A stretch of 64,000 nucleotides of DNA from JSC-12 sp033764965 (lineage in GTDB: Bacteria > Cyanobacteriota > Cyanobacteriia > Leptolyngbyales > Leptolyngbyaceae), in the NCBI GenBank assembly GCA_033764965.1, contig JANRIN010000108.1:1-64000 (forward strand), in the 5' to 3' direction. Numbering within the stretch: position 1 is the first letter of the stretch; every line of letters starts with the position of its first letter. The notes below the pieces were generated by a model. That model ran no database searches and was not told the DNA's origin. It saw only the letters and a list, made by a program, of their open reading frames with translations. The position numbers were made by a program, and so were the translations under genes. This document shows positions 56,063-64,000 of the stretch, piece after piece.

Positions 56063-57862
56063 TTAGTTGGCTGGTTTCAGCTTGTTGAGTTCTTCTTCAG
56101 CAAGAGCGTACCATACCTGCCCAAAGGTTTTGGGGTTCAGACTCTTCCCTTTTTGCTCTGGAAATAGCTCGGCAAAGCGATTATTCACCAGCACATTCAA
56201 CTCGCGGCTGTTGAGGCTGGCTCCACTGCCGGGAGCCGTCCAGCGATCGTAATCACCGCGCTCGTACCGCCCCAGCTTACTCAAAACCTGGGGACTCAAA
56301 TTATTTAGCTTACTTGTCACATCATTCGAAATTGCATTCCACTCATTCTGCAAGTCTTTTTGGTCATCTCCCAGCTTTTGCCCTGCCAGGTCAGGATGCT
56401 TGGCATAAAACAGTTCATCGGTCAGGTCAGACAAGAATCCGGCATCAATTGTGCTAGACGATCGCCCCGCCGCTGGGTCTGTTGGTTCTCCGGTTCCAGC
56501 TTCCGCCTGAGCTGGTCCTTCGCGAGTGGGCATTTGTGGCGAGGGAGCAGGGGCTTCTTGTGGCGAGGGGGCAGGATTAGCACCAGAACTGGTGGGACTG
56601 GCGATCGTATTGGCTGGAGAGGGCGTTTTATCGGGTTCCGTTTGTACCCACGACAACGCCCGGAAAGACACCACAGACACCAGCAACGCCACACTCACCA
56701 CCAGAATGGCGGATGCCTTCAAGTCGGCTTTGGGTCGTGGTGAGGATTTGGATGATTTGCGGCGGGAGGAGTGGGGGCGGAGGCGGGGAGAAGACTGGGG
56801 GATGGGGGCGGGCTGCGCCACGCTTCGCAAGGGGGGATGGGGAGATTGGGGAATGGGGGATGGGGGATGGGGGATGGGGGAAGATGAACTGGGGGGTGGC
56901 TCTGAAGAAAATTGGGCGTAGGACGATTGATCGGATTGGGCGATCGGGGCTTGGGGTTGGGCTGGAGGTGCGGCAACAACGGGCATTCTGGCGATCGAGG
57001 CATCAAAGGGAGAGAGCATTCCGGCGATCGGTTCTAAGGCTCGGAGGACTTGTTGGGTGGAAGTAAACCGTTTTTGCGGATTGGGGTGCAGCATTCGCTT
57101 CAACACCCGGGCAAAATCGGGCTGAACTCCAGTTTCCACCTCCCAATTGGATGTTCGTAACCAACGTTGAGCCGAGTCTTGTGGTTCCTTACCGAGTAGC
57201 AGGGCAACGGCGATCGCTCCCAGAGAAAAAATATCACCGCTGGGATGGGCTGATCCTGCGCGTTCATGCTCTGGTGCGGCGTAGGCTGAACGTGCGATGG
57301 GCGTATCGGGTGGGACGGGATGCAATTGCAACTGCATGACCAACCGCTTCACCAGTCCAAAGTCAATCAAAACGGGAACTTGCTCTTCTCGCTGAATGAC
57401 GATGCTTTGGGGCGCAAGATTTTCGTGGACGATGCCCAACCGATGCAGATCGGTCAAAATCGGCAGGGTTTGGAATAGAAGCTGCATCACCTCTGCCTGG
57501 GAGAAGGTGCGTCCTTCGGCGTGGCGTTCGTTCAACAGGGCATTACAGCTTTTGCCCACGATGTAATCCCGTACCAGATACAAGCGATCGCCGTGGGCAA
57601 ACATAATCTGGTAGCGCGGCAGTTGGGGATGCTGCAACTCGTAAAGCAATGCCGCTGCTTGATGAAAATACTGGCGCAACCGTTCCATCGCGGCTGGCTC
57701 TGATTGCAGCGGAGAAAATTCTCGCAACAGGCACAATTCCTCAAACCGCTTTTGATCCTGAGCCAGATAGGTCAACCCAAACTCACCCTGTCCGGCTAAA
57801 CCTACAACACGGTAACGATTAAACACCACAGTTCCGGGAGGCAAAGGAGCAATCATAGGCAT
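56063..57862 (-). CDS. Membrane-anchored serine/threonine kinase-like protein, predicted pseudokinase
   Basis: A 599-aa protein. The kinase-like domain (about 1-280) keeps a glycine loop (AGQGEFG) and DFG (LIDFGLVKR), but the catalytic loop reads VHENLAPQSI where active kinases have HRDLKPxN: the catalytic Asp and the Lys are absent, and the VAIK Lys is also probably replaced (CLLREF). It should therefore bind nucleotide weakly and act as a scaffold. A long Pro/Ser-rich linker (about 285-395) includes repeats, then a membrane helix (ASAILVVSVALLVSVVSFRA) and a C-terminal domain (about 475-599) of unknown fold. The stop is two bases from the FMN reductase gene. Confidence 0.85.
   Translation of the reverse strand: MPMIAPLPPGTVVFNRYRVVGLAGQGEFGLTYLAQDQKRFEELCLLREFSPLQSEPAAMERLRQYFHQAAALLYELQHPQLPRYQIMFAHGDRLYLVRDYIVGKSCNALLNERHAEGRTFSQAEVMQLLFQTLPILTDLHRLGIVHENLAPQSIVIQREEQVPVLIDFGLVKRLVMQLQLHPVPPDTPIARSAYAAPEHERAGSAHPSGDIFSLGAIAVALLLGKEPQDSAQRWLRTSNWEVETGVQPDFARVLKRMLHPNPQKRFTSTQQVLRALEPIAGMLSPFDASIARMPVVAAPPAQPQAPIAQSDQSSYAQFSSEPPPSSSSPIPHPPSPIPQSPHPPLRSVAQPAPIPQSSPRLRPHSSRRKSSKSSPRPKADLKASAILVVSVALLVSVVSFRALSWVQTEPDKTPSPANTIASPTSSGANPAPSPQEAPAPSPQMPTREGPAQAEAGTGEPTDPAAGRSSSTIDAGFLSDLTDELFYAKHPDLAGQKLGDDQKDLQNEWNAISNDVTSKLNNLSPQVLSKLGRYERGDYDRWTAPGSGASLNSRELNVLVNNRFAELFPEQKGKSLNPKTFGQVWYALAEEELNKLKPAN
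56796..56880 (-). repeat. G-rich repeats inside the pseudokinase linker
   Basis: The left part (about 56796-56844) is nearly identical to 39674-39722 in the STAND gene. The right part (56853-56880) is four perfect ATGGGGG heptamers, the reverse complement of CCCCCAT and of STRR type. Together they encode the Pro/Ser/His-rich linker (HPPSPIP-type peptide). Confidence 0.85.
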
Positions 57863-57988
57863 AGTTGCTGGGCTGCTAACCCAGGCAAGGAGGATTTCAG
57901 TTCAAGTGTACTAATTTCAAGCGTACTATATCTCTCCGAAATGATATCCCCGAAATAGAGGCAAATTCACAAAAGAAGGTTTTACGCT

Positions 57989-58018
57989 TTGACACTTTCC
58001 TTAACATCTATTTACAAT
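57989..58018 (+). promoter_or_regulatory. Consensus-like promoter for hli
   Basis: A perfect -35 TTGACA (57989-57994) and a -10 TACAAT (58013-58018) are separated by 18 bp. Transcription would start near 58025, about 30 bp before the hli ATG, the expected leader length. Confidence 0.75.
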
Positions 58019-58053
58019 GTGGGAGTAGGTAGGTTTGACTCGGAGTACTTCTT

Positions 58054-58230
58054 ATGCAAGACGTTCAAAAGATGACTGCTGTCACGGAAGACCGCAATGC
58101 CTGGAAGTTTGGGTTTACCCCCCAGGCTGAGTTGTGGAATGGTCGCTTTGCCATGATCGGGTTCGTCGCTGCCTTGATTACTGAATTGGTCACGAATCAG
58201 GGCGTTCTGCATTTCCTCGGTTTGCTTTAA
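58054..58230 (+). CDS. High-light-inducible protein, short type
   Basis: A 58-aa single-helix chlorophyll-binding Hli protein. It starts MQDVQKMTAVTEDRNAWKFG, has the sequence AELWNGRFAMIGFVAALITE with the ExxNGRxAMIG motif, and ends HFLGLL. Start ATG at 58054 with GGAG eight bases upstream. It has its own promoter and terminator, so it is a single-gene stress unit, unlike the sdhB-linked Hli at 28954-29175. Confidence 0.95.
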   Translation: MQDVQKMTAVTEDRNAWKFGFTPQAELWNGRFAMIGFVAALITELVTNQGVLHFLGLL

Positions 58231-58264
58231 TTCTCTCGTTGAACGAATCAAATAACTAGGCGAT

Positions 58265-58296
58265 CGGATTCCTTGCATAAAGGGATCCGTTTCTTT
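58265..58296 (+). terminator. Terminator of the short hli gene
   Basis: Stem CGGATTCC (58265-58272) pairs with GGGATCCG (58282-58289), with one G-T pair and a 9-nt loop, followed by TTTCTTT (58290-58296). Confidence 0.75.
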
Positions 58297-58464
58297 AAAG
58301 GAATTGAGACGTTGTTATCCCGATTTGAACAGTGAGGGGGGCACATTCCTTGCACCGATTCCCCGCAATCTATCCAGTTTCTTTGTGATTTATGTTCAGG
58401 TTTTTAGGAGAATGGGGAAGCGATATTCTCAGACTAGATTCTTGTAACCAGAGGGGCGAGAGGA

Positions 58465-59238
58465 ATGGACGTTATTCCCGCGATCGACATTTTAGGTGGG
58501 CAGTGTGTGCGCTTGTATCAGGGTGATTATGGGCAAGTGCAAACTTTTGATGCTAATCCTGTGTCGGTGGCGCATCGTTGGGTCGCAGAAGGCGCAACTC
58601 GGCTACACCTGGTAGACCTGGATGGGGCAAAAGCTGGCAAACCAGTGAATCTGGCGGCGATCGCGGCAATTGTGCAAGCCATCTCTATCCCGGTGCAGGT
58701 GGGCGGGGGGTTGCGCGATCGCCAGAGCGTTGCAGATTTGCTCGATTTAGGCGTGCAACGGGTAATTATGGGGACGGTGGCGGTGGAACAGCCGGACTTG
58801 ATCAGGCAACTGGGGCAAGAATTTCCGGGTCAAATTGTGGTGGGGATTGATGCCCGGAATGGCAAAGTGGCAACCCGTGGCTGGATTGAAACCTCTGAGG
58901 TGCTGGCGATCGACTTGGCTCAGCAACTGGCAGATGCGGGAGTCGCAGCAATTATTTACACCGATATTCATCGAGACGGCACATTACAAGGACCAAACTT
59001 AGAGGCGTTGCGAGAACTGGCAGCAGCGGTCAGCCTTCCGGTGATTGCTTCGGGTGGAGTGAGTTCTCTTACGGATTTGTTTAACCTGCTGGCGTTGGAA
59101 TCGATCGGCGTGAAGGGGGCGATCGTCGGGAAAGCCTTATATACCGGGGAAATTTCTTTGCAGGAGGCAGTCCGCGCTGTGGGACAGGGACGCTGGCAAG
59201 ATGTGCCTCCAGATTTGGGATCTTCTGCTTTGGCTTGA
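58465..59238 (+). CDS. hisA: Phosphoribosylformimino-5-aminoimidazole carboxamide ribotide isomerase
   Basis: Fourth step of histidine biosynthesis, an Amadori rearrangement of ProFAR to PRFAR on a TIM barrel. The catalytic Asp residues are in VIPAIDILGG (Asp8) and IYTDIHRDGT (about 172-177). Phosphate-binding glycines occur in VGGGLRD, IASGGV and VGKALY. The length of 257 aa is normal. ATG at 58465 with GAGGGGCGAGAGG upstream. No other his genes lie nearby. Confidence 0.96.
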   Translation: MDVIPAIDILGGQCVRLYQGDYGQVQTFDANPVSVAHRWVAEGATRLHLVDLDGAKAGKPVNLAAIAAIVQAISIPVQVGGGLRDRQSVADLLDLGVQRVIMGTVAVEQPDLIRQLGQEFPGQIVVGIDARNGKVATRGWIETSEVLAIDLAQQLADAGVAAIIYTDIHRDGTLQGPNLEALRELAAAVSLPVIASGGVSSLTDLFNLLALESIGVKGAIVGKALYTGEISLQEAVRAVGQGRWQDVPPDLGSSALA

Positions 59239-59354
59239 GTCAGACAGAAAATATAGCGTACTCGGTGCAGTGGGATACATTTCATTCCGATGGCACCCTC
59301 CAAAATATGGTCAATTCATCACATTCTCCTGACATTTGCTGAGGCACTTTTTCC

Positions 59355-60647
59355 ATGAGTTCAACGGCTGAATCCCAACCTTTCGATCAATCCTCCCAAG
59401 CTAGTGAAGACTTTCCCCTGATGCCAGTTCCGGCGGAAGCCCGCAGACCAATCTGGTCTCTTGCTCCGTTGCTAATGGGCTTTGCTCTCACCTCCACGAC
59501 GTTGTTTGCAGGGGGAGCGATCGGCACTGCTTTCCCCTTCTCCCAGGTTCTCTGGCTTGTACTGATTGGCAATGCCTTACTGGGCGCTTATTGTGCGGCG
59601 CTTGGCTTCATTGCTGCCAAAAGTGGACTGTCCACTGTGTTAATGGCGCGGTTTAGTTTTGGCAATATTGGCTCTCGCTGGGTGGACTTCATTCTGGGCT
59701 TTACCCAAATTGGCTGGTATGCCGTCACCAACGCTTTTATTGCCGATGCCCTGACGAAACTGATCGGCTTGCCCGAAAACCTGGAATGGTTGGCAGTTGT
59801 CTTTTTCACCTATGCGTTTTGTGTCACGGCTTACATTGGCTACACCGCAATGGATTGGCTCAGCCGACTGGCGGTTCCTGCCATGCTGATCCTGATTGCC
59901 ATCAGCCTGTTTCTAGGTTTTCAGGATGCGGGAGATTTGTTTGCTCTGGAACCCACTAAACCAATGGGGTTTAACGAGGGTTTAGCCGTGGTGCTAGGAA
60001 CGTTCGTTTCTGGCGGAACGCAGGCAACCAACTGGAGCCGCTTCGCTGATTCCACCAAAAATGCTATCTGGAGTACACTATCGGCGTTCTTCGCCATCAA
60101 TGGCTTGTTGGTGTTTACGGGAGCCTTTTGCACACTGGTTTACGGCAGCGAAGACTTGATTCAGGCAATGGCAAAACAGGGCATTCTAGTGGGGGGGTTG
60201 GTTCTGCTGATTCTTAACGTCTGGACGACGCAAGACAACACGATTTATGCTTTTGCGATCGCTGGCACCAACTTCTTCCGCACCACTAAGCGCCACGCCT
60301 TTGTGCTGGGCGGAGCAACCCTGGCGCTGGTGTTTGCTTTAGGCGGCATTTACAACAGCCTCATTCCTTACCTGATCTTTTTGGGGTCGGTTATTCCTCC
60401 TGTGGGGGGAATCATCATGGCGGATTTCTGGGCACGATTCAAGGGCGAGTTTCCTTCTCTGGAAACGCCCCTACCTGCATTTAACTGGGCAGGAGTGATT
60501 GCTTATATCGTTGGAGCCGCCACTGCTTACTTTACAGGTCAAGCCTCGATCGGCGTGGGTCCAATTAACGGAATTGTGGTGGCAGCAGTCCTCTACATCG
60601 TGTTGTTGAAAGTGATTCCTCAACCCATCCGCACGGTTTCGCAGTAA
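59355..60647 (+). CDS. NCS1-type nucleobase permease (cytosine permease-like)
   Basis: A 430-aa secondary transporter with about 12 membrane segments. NCS1/CodB-like features include PIWSLAPLLMGFALTSTTLF, ARFSFGNIGSRWVDFILGFT and QATNWSRFADSTK. It probably imports cytosine or a related base with Na+ or H+. It is followed 8 bp later by an amidohydrolase gene, a pairing consistent with uptake followed by deamination. Confidence 0.88.
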   Translation: MSSTAESQPFDQSSQASEDFPLMPVPAEARRPIWSLAPLLMGFALTSTTLFAGGAIGTAFPFSQVLWLVLIGNALLGAYCAALGFIAAKSGLSTVLMARFSFGNIGSRWVDFILGFTQIGWYAVTNAFIADALTKLIGLPENLEWLAVVFFTYAFCVTAYIGYTAMDWLSRLAVPAMLILIAISLFLGFQDAGDLFALEPTKPMGFNEGLAVVLGTFVSGGTQATNWSRFADSTKNAIWSTLSAFFAINGLLVFTGAFCTLVYGSEDLIQAMAKQGILVGGLVLLILNVWTTQDNTIYAFAIAGTNFFRTTKRHAFVLGGATLALVFALGGIYNSLIPYLIFLGSVIPPVGGIIMADFWARFKGEFPSLETPLPAFNWAGVIAYIVGAATAYFTGQASIGVGPINGIVVAAVLYIVLLKVIPQPIRTVSQ

Positions 60648-60655
60648 ACACAACG

Positions 60656-61888
60656 ATGACTGACATTCGTAATTGTATTGTTTTGTATGGTTCTGAGTTG
60701 GAGCCTTACTGGTGCGATCGATTTTCTGTCGAAGGAGATACGATTCGGCAGATTGACCGGGTTGAGCCATGCCAGACGCTCGACCGGGGGGCACTGGTTA
60801 TCATTCCAGGAATGTATAACAGCCATACCCACATGGGCGATTCCTGCTTGCCGGATGGAGCCACGGGTATGACGTTGGAGGAAGGCTTTTTTCGTCCCAA
60901 TGGCTACAAGTATCGGGAACTGGCAAAGCAATCGGAAGCCGCGCACCTGGAACAGATTGCCAACCATCTGCATTACATGGCACGCACCGGAACGATCGGG
61001 CATATCGATTTCCGGGAGCAGGGTGCCTATGGTTGTCAGCTATTGAGGCGGGCTTCCGAGCAAACGGGGGTGCGATCGATTATTTTGGGACAGTTCAACA
61101 CGCTGCCCTTTGAAGACGCTGAACTGCAACAAAACCAGGCATCTCTACCGAAAACTGCGATCGCTGAACTGGAGCACATGTTGGCGATCGCTGATGGCTT
61201 TTCTGAAAGCACGATGAATGATCTCACGGATGCTGCCTGGACTGAGATCCGGCAGTTGACCCAACGCCAGCGCAAGCTACGGGCGATTCATTGCCTGGAA
61301 AATGAGGGCTATCGTATCGTGAGTCTGGCGATTACCGGACGGGGAGATTTGGAACGGGCGATCGATCTGTACGATCCCCATCTGGTGATTCATGCGACGG
61401 TGGCAAACGAGGCGGAAATTGCTCTCATGTCCCAGCAGCGACTAAATGTGGTGTTGAATCCGAGGGCGAATGCCAATCTGGGTTTGCCCCTGCCACCGAT
61501 CGCCCAACTGCTGAACAGTGAGGCAAACCTTTTGCTGGGAACCGACAATGGCTTGTTGAACAGTCCCAACTTGTTGGCGGAGCTTGACTTTACCTACAAA
61601 GTCGCCAAGAGCCAATTTGGAGACGCAATTCGACCTGACCCCCGTCAGATCTTGAAAATGGTTACAAGCAACCTGCGATCGCTCCTCCCAGACGTGTACG
61701 GCTATCTAGATACGGGCTTACCCGCAGATTTTGTGGTGCTGGACTTTACGAAACCTCATCTGCGGCGTAGTCGCCACATTCCAGCCTCAATTGTGACTCG
61801 TGTGACTCCGGACGATGTGCTGGCAACCTTCCGGCAGGGAAAAGCTTTATACCAATGCTCGACGGCTGTGAGCAACATCTCGAATTAG
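60656..61888 (+). CDS. Amidohydrolase, nucleobase deaminase-like
   Basis: A 410-aa metal-dependent hydrolase of the cytosine deaminase/ATZ-TRZ group. The metal ligands of the barrel are recognisable: NSHTHMGDS (HxH), RAIHCLE, LVIHATV and the Asp in LLGTDNGLLN. A conserved Glu/Arg-rich loop DFREQGAYG lies between. The substrate is not clear from sequence; cytosine, guanine or a triazine-type base are all possible. The start is ATG, 8 bp after the permease gene, suggesting co-transcription. The last 42 bp overlap a convergent small gene. Confidence 0.85.
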   Translation: MTDIRNCIVLYGSELEPYWCDRFSVEGDTIRQIDRVEPCQTLDRGALVIIPGMYNSHTHMGDSCLPDGATGMTLEEGFFRPNGYKYRELAKQSEAAHLEQIANHLHYMARTGTIGHIDFREQGAYGCQLLRRASEQTGVRSIILGQFNTLPFEDAELQQNQASLPKTAIAELEHMLAIADGFSESTMNDLTDAAWTEIRQLTQRQRKLRAIHCLENEGYRIVSLAITGRGDLERAIDLYDPHLVIHATVANEAEIALMSQQRLNVVLNPRANANLGLPLPPIAQLLNSEANLLLGTDNGLLNSPNLLAELDFTYKVAKSQFGDAIRPDPRQILKMVTSNLRSLLPDVYGYLDTGLPADFVVLDFTKPHLRRSRHIPASIVTRVTPDDVLATFRQGKALYQCSTAVSNISN

Positions 61889-62068
61889 GGGCAACCGGGA
61901 TTCAATGTAGCGGCAAAAGAGATCCGCTTCATGGGAATCGAGCGATCGCTCGGTACTGAGTTGGCGTAACAAACACTGCACCAGACTGTCATCGTCCAGG
62001 TTAAGCAGCAAGTTCGTTTGGGTCGTCTCAACCAGAGACCAAATTCGACGCAACATTAAAGGAGACAT
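61847..62068 (-). CDS. Small conserved cyanobacterial protein
   Basis: A 73-aa helical soluble protein starting MSPLMLRRIWSLVETTQTNL, rich in Leu, Arg and Asp (LDDDSLVQCLLRQLSTERSL, then SRLPLIRD). I recognise the general pattern as conserved among cyanobacteria but no function. It overlaps the 3' end of the amidohydrolase gene by 42 bp on the opposite strand. Confidence rests on protein-like composition and a good start. Confidence 0.6.
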   Translation of the reverse strand: MSPLMLRRIWSLVETTQTNLLLNLDDDSLVQCLLRQLSTERSLDSHEADLFCRYIESRLPLIRDVAHSRRALV

Positions 62069-62259
62069 GAAATCCTACCAAACGGGCGTTTCAGATGGGA
62101 CGGGTAGAGAGTGCAACTTGTCCACACTCTCCTATGCTTCAACATAGCCAATCTCTTCTGAACCGTTTGGGGATCACACAAGATGCAATAAGAGTTACCA
62201 AACAGTTACGTTCTCATTAAGCTTTGAACGCAATGTATACCAATACTTTGCCGCTCTCA

Positions 62260-63228
62260 TCATCGTTCCACGTAAGCCGCCATTGGCTCTTTAATGAATC
62301 GAATGTAAAGGTGCTTAAACGTGGATTTCATCACTCGCGGCATCCCAAAATCGATCGGCATTAAACGATCGGGCAAGCGCCAATTCGCAATTCGTAAGTC
62401 CCTGGGATGTTCTAGGGGAAACTCGATCGCGTCCAACTCAGGACATAGTCCCAACCGTTGCGATGCGGCGATCGTGGGAATTGTGGCGGGATCAGCCTGC
62501 AAAATGTCCACAATGGCGCGATCGAGGGCAAATACATCTCCCGAAGCTGCCAAAACCCCAAGCTGACGCGGCTCACCCCCACTGGGACCGTTGCCTTCAT
62601 GCCCAATAATCCCATCCAGAATCGTCAGGTCAGGGTTAATTGTGCGTGCCGTTTCCACCAACATGGTGCCGAAGCGCTCCTGACTTTTCCCCGCTTCCAT
62701 GTGCCACCAGGCTTTCATTTTGCCAGGAACACAACCAAACAGATTCTTCACCCCCATTGTCAAAGTCAGTTGCACATGGGACTTCACCTTGGGCAAGTTA
62801 ATCACCACATCGGCATCCATTGCTTCCTTTGATAGCAACAGATGATTAAACTCCTGGCTGACGGTTTCGTAGCGACTGCCATGAAAATCAATAATCGGTA
62901 GGTTCAAGTCTTGAATCAGCGGCATATAGCCATTCGCTCGTGCAACTCCCGCCGCGCTGCCAAACGCCGGTCCATCTCCCAAAAACGGCTGTCCACCTGC
63001 ATCCATCACCATTTGCGCCACACAGTACACAATCTCTGGACGAGTCACGCATTCTTTCGTGGGTCGTGCTCCGGTGAGCAAATTGGGCTTCAGCAAAACT
63101 CGATCGCCCCTTTTCACAAAAGCTCCCATGCCGCCGAAGGGCGCTAGTAACGCTTCTAGAGAGGCACGCAGTTGAACCAGTTCATAGGATTGGGCACGAA
63201 GCAAACTAACGGCTGGCATGGATCTCAT
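62260..63228 (-). CDS. DUF362 domain protein
   Basis: A 322-aa protein of the DUF362 family, often annotated as iron-sulfur related although no ferredoxin Cys cluster is visible here. Family motifs: VLLKPNLLTGARPTKECVTR, MVMDAGGQPFLGDGPAFG, VINLPKVKSHVQLTLTMGVKN followed by LFG, and TILDGIIGHEGNGPSGG. No signal or membrane segment. Start ATG at 63228, or ATG at 63219 (MPAVSLLRAQ). Function unknown. Confidence 0.85.
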   Translation of the reverse strand: MRSMPAVSLLRAQSYELVQLRASLEALLAPFGGMGAFVKRGDRVLLKPNLLTGARPTKECVTRPEIVYCVAQMVMDAGGQPFLGDGPAFGSAAGVARANGYMPLIQDLNLPIIDFHGSRYETVSQEFNHLLLSKEAMDADVVINLPKVKSHVQLTLTMGVKNLFGCVPGKMKAWWHMEAGKSQERFGTMLVETARTINPDLTILDGIIGHEGNGPSGGEPRQLGVLAASGDVFALDRAIVDILQADPATIPTIAASQRLGLCPELDAIEFPLEHPRDLRIANWRLPDRLMPIDFGMPRVMKSTFKHLYIRFIKEPMAAYVER

Positions 63229-63235
63229 TTAGGGG

Positions 63236-63385
63236 ATAGGGGACAGGGGTTAGGGGATGGGGAAAAAGGTGGGTGAGTGGGTGGATGGGTGAGTGGGAAT
63301 TTGGCTTGTAAAACTCGCTGAAGCCCTAATTCCCAATCCCCAATCCCTCATCCCAACCCCTGACCTCCAACCCCTACACCCCACA
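63236..63385. repeat. Degenerate G-rich and C-rich heptamer tracts
   Basis: The upstream part has degenerate GGGGATx and GGGTGAGTG units on the plus strand. The right part has CCCAATC, CCCCAAT and CCCAACC units. The two halves are loosely complementary and could fold. Composition matches cyanobacterial STRR heptamer DNA. It fills the divergent gap between the DUF362 gene and ycf3. Confidence 0.7.
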
Positions 63386-63483
63386 GAGTAACAGAGGTTT
63401 CAGCCCAAAGCCAGATTCCAGCGATCGTGCTGTGACCGAGGAACGCTACACTAGAAGTCGTTTCGGAGTAGGGCACAGGACTT

Positions 63484-64000
63484 ATGCCACGATCGCAACG
63501 CAACGATAATTTCATCGACAAAAGTTTTACGGTGATGGCGGACATTATTCTCAAGATTCTGCCTGCCACCAAAAAAGAGAAGGAAGCCTTTGCTTACTAT
63601 CGAGATGGGATGTCTGCCCAGGCAGATGGCGAGTACGCGGAAGCCCTGGAAAACTATTTTGAAGCACTGAAACTGGAAGAAGATGCCAACGATCGCAGCT
63701 ACATTCTCTACAACATTGGGCTGATCAAAGCCAGTAACGGTGAACTTGACCCGGCTCTGGAGTATTACCATCAAGCGATCGAACTCAATGCCCGTCTCCC
63801 CCAAGCGCTGAACAATATTGCGGTGATCTTTCACTACAAGGGTGAAAAAGCTCAGGAAGCAGGTAACGACGAGGAAGCCGAAGAATTTTTTGATCAAGCG
63901 GCGGACTTCTGGAAGCGGGCCATTCGCCTCGCGCCAAACAACTACATCGAAGCCCAAAACTGGCTCAAAACCACCGGACGATCGCAGATGGATGTTTATT
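63484..64000 (+). CDS. ycf3: Photosystem I assembly protein Ycf3 (partial, right edge)
   Basis: Thylakoid-associated TPR chaperone for photosystem I assembly. The start MPRSQRNDNFIDKSFTVMAD and the TPR units (about 36-69, 72-105 and 120-153, for example YNIGLIKASNGELDPALEYY) identify it. The window ends after 172 codons plus one base, just short of the expected length of about 173 aa; only the last residue and stop are missing. ATG at 63484. Confidence 0.96.
   Translation, partial: MPRSQRNDNFIDKSFTVMADIILKILPATKKEKEAFAYYRDGMSAQADGEYAEALENYFEALKLEEDANDRSYILYNIGLIKASNGELDPALEYYHQAIELNARLPQALNNIAVIFHYKGEKAQEAGNDEEAEEFFDQAADFWKRAIRLAPNNYIEAQNWLKTTGRSQMDVY

Noticed and set aside
58012..58278. Minus-strand frame over the short hli gene
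   Set aside because: The plus strand encodes a clear Hli protein with promoter and terminator.
63451..63957. Minus-strand frame at the right edge
   Set aside because: It is the complement of ycf3, whose stop codon is just outside the window.

Overview
The window is chromosomal DNA from a cyanobacterium with oxygenic photosynthesis. It carries psbX, ycf66, ycf3, two high-light-inducible (Hli) genes, ndhCKJ, a CcsA/CcsB-type cytochrome c assembly gene and a cyAbrB regulator. The HIP1-type octamer GCGATCGC and its core CGATCG recur throughout. GC content is moderate and genes are closely packed. The presence of hmpF and a Pil/Hmp chemotaxis operon suggests a motile, probably filamentous species such as a Leptolyngbya-like lineage; that placement is inference. 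No tRNA, rRNA, intact insertion sequence, prophage or CRISPR array was seen.

Layout. 0-5.3 kb: topA, a small conserved gene and the overlapping ndhC-ndhK-ndhJ operon with a clear terminator. 5.3-11.5 kb: rhodanese, a PRC-barrel/DUF2382 stress protein, a DUF3352 membrane protein, a 36-bp direct repeat, the cytochrome c assembly gene, a KGK-like protein and tilS. 11.4-25.2 kb: hmpF, divergent from a five-gene pilus chemotaxis operon (PatA-like regulator, CheY, CheW, MCP, giant CheA) followed by a coupled 74-aa gene. 25.2-31 kb: a phosphoesterase, YggT, psbX-ycf66, two beta-propeller lipoproteins, an sdhB-hli pair and cyAbrB. 31-36.4 kb: a CPBP protease, two consecutive cobalamin enzymes with a 2H-phosphoesterase-like gene, holA and a DUF4168 protein. 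36.6-43.2 kb: four co-directional genes (ATPase, STAND NTPase, SPFH protein, J-domain protein), the best candidate here for an uncharacterised system. 43.4-51 kb: DedA, a possible leader RNA, an ABC exporter, dprA, a broken hicAB module, GNAT and a glycosyltransferase. 51-58 kb: an AT-rich orphan gene flanked by repeats, murJ, DUF2721, an FMN reductase and a predicted pseudokinase. 58-64 kb: hli, hisA, a nucleobase permease with an amidohydrolase, DUF362 and ycf3, which runs off the right edge.

How the genes work together. HmpF and the PilG-H-I-J-L products should form one signalling system controlling type IV pili. Its two largest proteins carry very long acidic spacers. CobL and CobH catalyse successive cobalamin steps. 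NdhCKJ form a membrane-proximal part of NDH-1. The permease and amidohydrolase look like a nucleobase uptake and deamination pair.

A second theme is low-complexity and repeat DNA inside genes. TTGGTCA heptamers encode part of a lipoprotein signal peptide, and C-rich heptamers or octamers encode proline-rich linkers. One repeat of about 49 bp appears in two unrelated genes in two different reading frames. All functional assignments come from motifs and family resemblance read by eye; no database search was run.
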